Assembly: GCA_963693085.1 (NCBI GenBank)
Contig: OY856413.1
Location: 748,813,556 to 748,877,555 of the forward strand
Direction: 5' to 3'
DNA: 64,000 bases
From: Alisma plantago-aquatica
Taxonomy: Eukaryota; Streptophyta; Magnoliopsida; Alismatales; Alismataceae
The notes under the pieces are model-generated. The model ran no database searches. It was not told where the DNA came from and saw nothing but the letters and a program-made list of their open reading frames with translations. Numbering within the stretch: position 1 is the stretch's first letter; each line of letters starts with the position of its first letter. Shown here piece by piece: positions 57,101 to 64,000 of this stretch. A program made the translations under genes and the position numbers.

Positions 57101-57516
57101 GTGAGGCTTGACTTCTTAATTTCTCTTCTAACTTTGTCATTTTCGGATGTCTTTGCTCGGTGATGATTCTTGGCCACTGGAGGTAGGTTGAGGGAGACTT
57201 TGGGGCCTTCTTTGGGTCCCTCCTTCTCTCTCTTCCATCTAAGCATGGTCCAAGTACCTGAAAAACAGTGTAAAGAACTTCCATAAGCATATTTGCAATG
57301 ATAATCATTTTGGGGAGAATAACATGTAATTCTAATGCATTTGAATGTGATAAAGGTACAAAATGACGCGAGATACAGCCCTAGAATAGGGTTGGATCAC
57401 CCCTGAAGGTTCAATATGAGTACCTCAACTACATCTGAAATCAGTGATCTAGCTGGAATCCATGAGCAGGAGGTGCATAGAATGCAAGGATTTTTAAAGG
57501 ATATACATTCTCATCA

Positions 57517-60329
57517 GTTGTCGAGGATATAGAAAAATATGGCATCAGGTAGGCAATAAAAACAAAATAAAATATTACCGTATTCCCATTAAACTAGAAG
57601 ATTACGTCAATAACTATATAATGGAAATGATGGTTTTGAGGATATACATAGTCCTGGAGCAAGTCCAGTGAAAATCTCCTCATCATTGTAGTCATGCAAC
57701 TATTTTCTAGTTGCACTCAGATGGCATCTGTGGTGGCTCCTAGTCTTCACAATGGACCACGGGTTTACGTTGACCTCCTAGCGGCAAAAGTATACATGCC
57801 TCTAGAGAAGTCCACACGGACCGCCTAGAACTCCTGTCGTCCTACTAGAACGGATAAGGAGTTGTCCCTCCCGTTGGTGTGCTAGTCACCAACTTTCTCT
57901 CCCAAGAATTTTCTCCCTTTCTATCCCTCCCTTTATCAGGTACGACTTTCTCAGGTTCTCTACTGGTTACCAAAACCAAAGAGTATAAAAATTATTAGAG
58001 GCAATTGAGTTGTATCTCAGGGAAGCCCCCAATACCCATCTATTTATAGGAGGGTCAATGTATGGGTTCCCAATCTGTGTGAGAGTGGAAGGGATCATAA
58101 TTTCATGAATTTTTGGATCCTGTGATAGGCAAAATGATCAGTTCACCAGTGAACCAGTCTGTTAGCATGTGATCCAATCAGTTCACCCAATGAACCAGTC
58201 ATTTCATCATTTTTCTGAATCCCAATTGTATCAAAAATTCTAATCCAATTAATGCACAACATGATGTCAGCACTAATCCTAGATGTAATCGAATTTCTAT
58301 TGTGAGCTGGGAAGTTCATTTCATGAACCAATCATCTCACGACCATGAGCTGATTGGTTCATGCGTGGTTCTTCTAGAATTCTGCCAATGCAATATTCAA
58401 TCAACTTGACACTCTAGCCAGTCGGTTCAATAGTTGAACCGGTCAGTTGGAAGTCTAGTTAGTTGATTTGTTACTTGGATTGAATACTTAAACACTTTAG
58501 CAATCAATTAAACTATCATACTTGATCAAAACTCCTCTTCTAGGTGTATCCTATGTGTGTGACCCTATAGATCCCATATTATGTTGGCAGTGAAACTTGA
58601 TAACCAATTACGACATCACGAGAAAAGAGTGGTGTCTAGTCACACATCATTGCTACCCAAGTAAATGGAAAGTTTGAGAACAACTTCAACCTAAAATCTA
58701 TGATTGGTTTTGCAATTCTTATATAGTTACTTTATCATTGATATCCATATTGAACTCGAGGCATGGAACAATCATCCTCTTCAACATTCAATCTTTGTTC
58801 CTTGCTGTAGTAGACTGTATGAGATATATGTAAGCTCAATATCATATATTGACTCACATGTGCATGTCCATGCTTTTCTTAGTCTCGCTAATCAAGTGAC
58901 CAGGATATCATATTCCCATAGGTAGACCTGTCAAATGGGTGTGTGGGTTGGGTTTGGGTTGGGTCATTGCGGGTGTGGGTCAAAAAGATACACTTCTAAA
59001 TGGGTGAAAGAAAATTAAACCCAAACATGGCCCAATGGGTTGCGGGTTTCCGTGAGTGCCAATGCAAAATGTGTTCAATCAATAATAAGTTGCTAGTTTC
59101 TTTCCTTAACACTAAAAACAACATTTAAAATAGTTTGTAACTATTATTTTTATGTCAAATATAGTGCAAAGGAACCAACCAACTACTACGTTTGATGTCA
59201 AACCATTCGATTAGTTTTTGATATATGTTTATGCAACTTAAAGAAAAAATATGGGCTAGTTGTTGTATGTCGATGTAAAGTAGGAAAACCTATGTAGTTT
59301 TGATAGATATATATCACAAAAAAACACATTTATCATGTAAAGTTAGACATACCTAATATTACAAGTACTTGTTATTTCCTGTTGCAAACATAGAATAAAG
59401 AGAATACAATTGTTTTTGGTAAAGGTAAAGAGTTGAGTTGAATGAAATAAGTAACATCTTTTAATAGGTGTGTGCATATATTATGTGTATAAATATATGT
59501 GTTATAGTTAACTGGGTCACCCTCGGGTGCCCGTGGGTCACCCTCGGGTGCCCGTGGGTCACCGTGAAACTTGCTGAATAATAGGTGGGTATGGGTTTCG
59601 GTGATTTTCAACATGTGACAAATTTTGGCACCCAAACCCAACTTAAACGGGTTGACCTGTGGACACCCACATATTTTGAACCAGTTTGACAAGTCTACCC
59701 ATAGGAGGAACAAATCCCATCTACATCACTCACAATCATCCCCATGTGTCACAGTGCAGCCAATCATCACCTTTATGACAATCCTTATTCAGGACTATGG
59801 TGGATGATGTCAAAGCACACTGAACGACATGTGATGAGTGTAGTGACTTCATTTCTAAGAACCACAATCACCACCAGCACTATGAGAGGTAACTATGACT
59901 ACCACTATAATGGTTTCTATGTGTTACTCTCATGGTGAGTCTATGTAATAAATTGTTCCCTAACAAGTATCTATGTACTTGGTTTGATATCACATATCAT
60001 GATTGATGAGATTCTGTCATTAACCAACACACACTCTAGTCTTAAGTGTTATTTTTCTCGATCATCCTTCCACAATAATGTTCGACTAGGGACATAACAA
60101 GAACATATACACTCTTAGCATTTGTATGATCTCATTTTTCAAGTCACGCAGTTGAAGACATACATCATTGAGTAATATCATTCTCTAGACATTCATTACG
60201 TTATTTCTTTATCTCATAACTAAATAAACATGATAAATTTGAAGCATGCCTTTATTATTAATAAAATAATGTACAAGTTATGCCATTACAATCATTATAT
60301 GATTGGCTCTCTAGCTATACATACCAAAA
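57517..60329 (-). repeat. 3' LTR of a second, older copy of the nested copia family, split by a hAT element
   Basis: It aligns along its length with the LTR at 24923-27164: the start region (GTCAATAACTATATAATGG against GTCAACGTCTATATAATAGG), AGTCCACACGGACCGCCTAG (57810), the TATA zone near 58040, degraded CCGGTC boxes (about 58140-58450), GTGTGACCCTATAG near 58558, and the end CTATACATACCAAAA. A purine tract follows at 60330, so this is the 3' LTR of a minus-strand element. The left edge (about 57517) is approximate. Confidence 0.75.
58923..59697. mobile_element. Non-autonomous hAT element, 775 bp, with 8-bp target duplication
   Basis: The ends are TAGACCTGTCAAATGGG and, inverted, TAGACTTGTCAAACTGG. 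CCCATAGG flanks both sides (58915-58922 and 59698-59705), the 8-bp duplication of hAT transposons. The uninterrupted LTR relatives read GATATCAAGCTCCCTCAGGA at this place (19680 and 26523), which is the matching empty site. Subterminal GGGTTGGGTTTGGG repeats and a duplicated GGTCACCCTCGGGTGCCCGT (59515-59555) are inside. No transposase is encoded; the minus-strand ORF 59372-59713 crosses the element end and is not a gene. Confidence 0.93.
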
Positions 60330-60344
60330 GACTCCCACTTGCAC
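60330..60344 (-). other. Polypurine tract of the second copia copy
   Basis: The minus strand reads GTGCAAGTGGGAGTC before the LTR, identical to the tract at 20326-20340. Confidence 0.78.
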
Positions 60345-61800
60345 TTAGAGCCAACCACCCATTAATCTTATTCCAAGTGATCTAACATGTCTACCATGCT
60401 CCTACTATGAAAGTTCTTTAGTCAAGGAGTCAAAAACATTGTTCTTGGTTGGTACTTTGCAAATCCTCACATCTCCTCACTATACGATCTCTCATATGAG
60501 ATGGAAATGCCTTTGTATGTGCTTGGAATGCTGGTGCGAACTGGGTTCCTTAGCTTGTATAATAGATCCATTATTATCACAATATAGCTCAACTACTTTG
60601 TTGATTCTTGGAACAACCCCAAGTCCAGAGTTGAAATTCTTGACCCAAACAACCTGCTTTGATGTATTTGATGCAAAAATATACTCGACCTTTGTTCTAG
60701 AATCTAAATCTATCTCTTACTTGTAACTCTTCCAACTCACAACTCTATTATTGAGGCAAAACATGAATCCATATTCCAATATTTAATCATCTTTATCAAT
60801 TTAGAAGCTTGCATCAGTATAAACCTTTACCACCAACTCTTCCTCCCCAATGTAGGCAAGATATTGTTCCTTAGTTCTTGTCAAGTACTTAAGGATGTTC
60901 TTGACATCTGTCTAGTGAGCATAACCTAGATCTGACTGATATCTTCTCATCATGATCAAGGAAATAAGATATATTAGGATGGTTACACAACATCGCAATA
61001 CATGATTGATCCAATTGCTAATTCATATGGAGTCAAACTCATACGTTCCTTTTTTTCACAAGAATTGGGACATTGAGCTTTAGAGGTGGTAACTCTGTAT
61101 ACCATGGCAAGTTTCCTCTCTTTGAGCTCTCACTGTTGAACCTCATCAACACTTTGTTAAATTATGTGCTCTGGCTTAGTCCAATAAGCCTTCTAGATCT
61201 ATGTCTATAGATCTTGGTCCCCAAGATATAGGATGCTTCTCCCAAGTCTTTCATAGAAAATGTATTTCATAGCCATGTCCTTACCTTTTATAAAGAAGGG
61301 ATGTCATTCCTCATCAATTGTTTATCATCCACATACAATATGAGGAATACAATCGTGCTCCCACTAACCTTCTTATATACACATGGCTCATCTTCATTTT
61401 GAGTAAAGCCAAACTCTTTGGCCGTCTCGTCAAAACAAAGATTCCAACTCTAAGATTATTGCTTCAATCCATAGATTGACCTTTTGTGACAAAGTGAAAT
61501 TTAGCATGTTTACTCTTTTTCCATCATTATAATTACTCATTATCCCAATATATTTTTCTTGGCATCTAAATCAATAGTGATACTAAGATTCAAAAAATGG
61601 TGATCAATGTGAACTTTATACACTTTGTGACACCACACACTTTATTGATTTGTTACTCTACTTAAAGATATAATTTGGTCTATCAAACTTCACCATTTGG
61701 TCCTTAAACCTTTTATAAATATTTTCCACATTTTTGTGAATCTATGGTTCATATTTCATCTCATTTGGGCATTCCTACTATTTACTATGATTTCTTGAAG
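60345..61800 (-). pseudogene. pol: Decayed copia pol (RT and RNase H) of the second copy
   Basis: No long ORF survives, but the minus strand at 61252-61175 reads KDLGEASYILGTKIYRHRSR, continuing RLIGLSQ and FNSESSKRGNLPW, the well-known segment after the RT active site of plant copia elements. Upstream, traces extend to about 61800 and downstream toward 60400 with many stops. The 5' part (integrase, gag, 5' LTR) is not seen before the window ends. Confidence 0.7.
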
Positions 61801-62640
61801 ATAATGTATTGAAAATCCATTTCTTTGCCTTTTATTTGACTCCAAGTCAGCGATCCATGGCAAGGGATCGGGGGCGAGTCTCAGGCCTTAGATCTCCTTC
61901 CCATGGATCAGGGCCTGATCTAGCATCCATGACATCATCTTCTACCTCCCACAATCAGCGGGGAGGAGTAAATGAGGACCCAAGAGTGTGATCTTCCACT
62001 TATGGCTGATATTTGAAACTTTGAGCAAATAGAAACGATCGTCTCATGATTTTGAAAAGATTTAGCCCTTGTTTGACCATCACTATTGCTCCCTTCAGCC
62101 GCCAAAATGATTCCCTTGGTTATCTTTCTCACTCGGTGGCCATGGCTAAGGGAAAAACTCGGTTTGCCCTAAAACCTAACCCTTGACCCTATATAAAGGC
62201 CTCCTAAGACTCATCTCCACCTCACCTTGCTTCAAGCATTGTCCCTTCTCTATTTCTAAGTCTCGAGTGCCTCGATTTCCCTCCCTGATTCTGGCTTCTG
62301 TGCAGTGTCACCGCAAAGCCCAGATTGGGCATCCCTTCTGCGTTGCCTCCTCTCTCTAAATGCCTACATCCATCCAACTTGCGAAGTTGTGATGAGTTTG
62401 GGTGACATCTTTTATACCTTCCTCGATGCCTCCTGCACCCAAATCTTTCCCAAACTGGTGCACTCCTCCACTTGCCTTTGTGGCTCATGCAAGGGCTATG
62501 TGATGAAAGGAAAAGGTCCCAGAACTGACCGATCCAGGGAAGAACCACCTAGTTCAATGAAATCAAAAGAACCCCGATTGAACCAAGAAATCAAGCGTTG
62601 AACCAACCAAATCAGCAATTGAACCAGCCAACTAAGTGAG
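61801..62640 (+). other. Unassigned GC-richer stretch with a promoter-like motif
   Basis: It contains CCCTATATAAAGG at about 62188-62200, followed by a pyrimidine-rich leader, and two overlapping weak ORFs (62305-62601 plus, 62222-62548 minus) with no recognisable domain. It resembles the promoter half of an LTR, but no TG...CA edges, primer site or repeat partner was found. Confidence 0.3.
62190..62197 (+). promoter_or_regulatory. TATA-like box
   Basis: TATATAAA in ACCCTATATAAAGGCCTCC, a good core-promoter match with a C/T-rich start region about 30 bp downstream (CATCTCCACCTCACC). There is no supported downstream gene. Confidence 0.4.
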
Positions 62641-64000
62641 CAAGCTATTTACCTATGTTGTGCAATCTCATCTGCCAAATCAAGTGATCCAATGATTGCC
62701 TATTTTCCATTTAAGGTACTTTTACTCTTCTCTGCTCAAAAACCAAATAAAATAGTCAGATCTTATAAAAATCATATTTCTTGATTCCTAATTCCAATAA
62801 TTATGAATAAATAGTCAATCTTGATCAAAAAAATCCAATGAATCATTTAAAAATGTTTTGAATACTAATTCCAAATAATTTTCACTGATATCCCTAGACT
62901 TGAATCTTTTACATATTTAATTTACCTAATGATTCAACAATGATGTTTAATATTCAGAAACCCCATATTTGGACTCTGATGATTATCTTGAAATTGTAAC
63001 CTAGATCTAATCTAGTTGAGTCATATACACTTTAAAATGAATAATTAGTGATCTAGATCTATTTACTTGATTCAATCTTGAATATGATCTTTATGAATAA
63101 TGAGTAATCTGAATATTTTTCTTAATCTTGCAAAACACTTGATATACATTTGACCCATCAATCTAATCTTGAATTACAATTATGCCAATTACCATGATGA
63201 TGATCTAGAAATTTGATGATGACTTGGATAATGATAATAAGATTTGTATTAGCACATATGATCCTAGAAAACTTAGGTAGGTCATTCATTCTTGGAACAT
63301 GCTTGACACCTTGAATAATGTTGGACATATTGATATAAGTGGATTACCTAACTCTAATGTTGACATAGGAAAAGTGTAATCCTAATCTAAAATATTGAAA
63401 CATGATTTTTAAATATCATGATTTTGACCCTTGATCCAAATATTGTGATTTAGGTCTGACTCCAAGAGTTAACCTAGTATTGTTGAGATCTGTACTCTAA
63501 AATCTTTGGTGAAAGGTACGTTATTATACCTCATCCTTGGTTGTATTGAAGATACTTTTTATGTATCTCTTGATTGTATACTTGGATATATACTTGTTTG
63601 ATCTACTATTCCCTATTGATTAATCTTTCATTTTTCCTATATTATATTTTGAGAAAGACATGAGAACATAAATGATATTGCCCATTATGACTACCAGTAC
63701 ATTGGTGATGATGATGATGTTGATATTGAGTGCAAGCAACCTCCTCATTCAATGGTGGAACTTTTACATCGCACCATACCTCCTATGGAGAGAAGGAGCC
63801 TTGTGACCTCCCCCATCATGTTGGGGCGATAAGTCACATAAAATATATAAGCATGCTTCTCAATTACAACATAATGGGAACTCGTAATATAAATTGAATT
63901 CTTTGAAATAAACATCTTGTCAAATAAATATTGGATTTGGAAAAATTGCTTGTTGTACTTCTTGAATATAAGTCCTTCCAAGTATACTCTTTTGCTATAA
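62641..64000. other. AT-rich sequence, one small unassigned ORF
   Basis: No element structure is seen. A 59-codon frame without an early ATG, open from 63653 to the TAA at 63830-63832 on the plus strand, reads DIAHYDYQYIGDDDDVDIE and then VELLHRTIPPMERRSLVTSP. It is more protein-like than its surroundings and could be an exon or an element fragment, but I do not recognise it. The overlapping minus-strand ORF 63745-63981 is probably its shadow. Confidence 0.3.

Larger units (their letters stand above)
55095..57516 (-). repeat. LTR-like sequence (Tat/Athila style), minus strand
   Basis: Reading the minus strand from 57516 (TGATGAGAATGTATATCC) one meets the CACGACCGTG array, a TATA box at 56553-56545, a long low-complexity leader, and near the end GATCGACCCCGTACTTGCC ... 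GCGCTTGCGGGCG (about 55190-55125), the typical end of plant Tat/Athila-like LTRs and comparable to 31451-31597. Neither edge is confirmed; no matching target duplication, primer site or second LTR was found, so it may be a solo or truncated LTR. Confidence 0.5.

Overview
This window is plant nuclear DNA, made almost entirely of transposable elements. The evidence is direct: several LTR retrotransposons with TG...CA ends, primer sites complementary to plant initiator tRNA-Met, Ty3/gypsy and Ty1/copia polymerases of plant lineages, two LINE remnants, and a small hAT element with perfect 8-bp target duplications. The species cannot be named from the sequence. No host gene, rRNA or tRNA gene could be supported. 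Most intergenic sequence is AT-rich, as expected for a large, repeat-rich genome.

Layout. 1-12213: a Tekay/Del-like Ty3/gypsy chromovirus with about 4-kb LTRs. Its 5' LTR runs off the left edge. Its single 1,562-codon gag-pol frame has no frameshift but six nonsense codons. 12214-17779: the 3' remnant and 5.07-kb LTR of a related gypsy element; the Tekay-like copy lies inside this remnant. 17780-31597: a decayed plus-strand element encoding a coiled-coil/acidic protein and a Ulp1-type (C48) cysteine protease. It ends in a purine tract and an LTR of the Tat/Athila style, and it is split by a minus-strand Ty1/copia element (19578-27164). 31598-46321: a minus-strand SIRE/Maximus-like copia element with gag, pol and a third ORF of the plant-transposon-protein type. 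Its 3' region holds a 697-bp solo LTR with a 5-bp target duplication. 46322-47390: a LINE reverse-transcriptase fragment, apparently the site the SIRE element entered. 47983-50849: a 2.87-kb gypsy-like solo LTR. 50850-53980: featureless AT-rich DNA. 53981-54985: a LINE ORF1 remnant. 55095-57516: a minus-strand LTR rich in CACGACCGTG palindromes. 57517-61800: a second, older copy of the nested copia family, whose LTR is interrupted by the hAT element. 61800-64000: unassigned DNA with one promoter-like stretch.

Nothing here works as a host pathway; the genes are parts of selfish elements, nearly all broken. Three observations stand out. First, several unrelated element families each carry clusters of their own short CG-containing near-palindrome, and four of them share an ACCG/CGGT half-site. 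Second, a Ulp1-like protease gene lies inside what looks like an LTR retrotransposon. Third, the six stops of the Tekay-like element are all TAG or TGA with no indel, the pattern expected from deamination of methylated CHG and CG cytosines.
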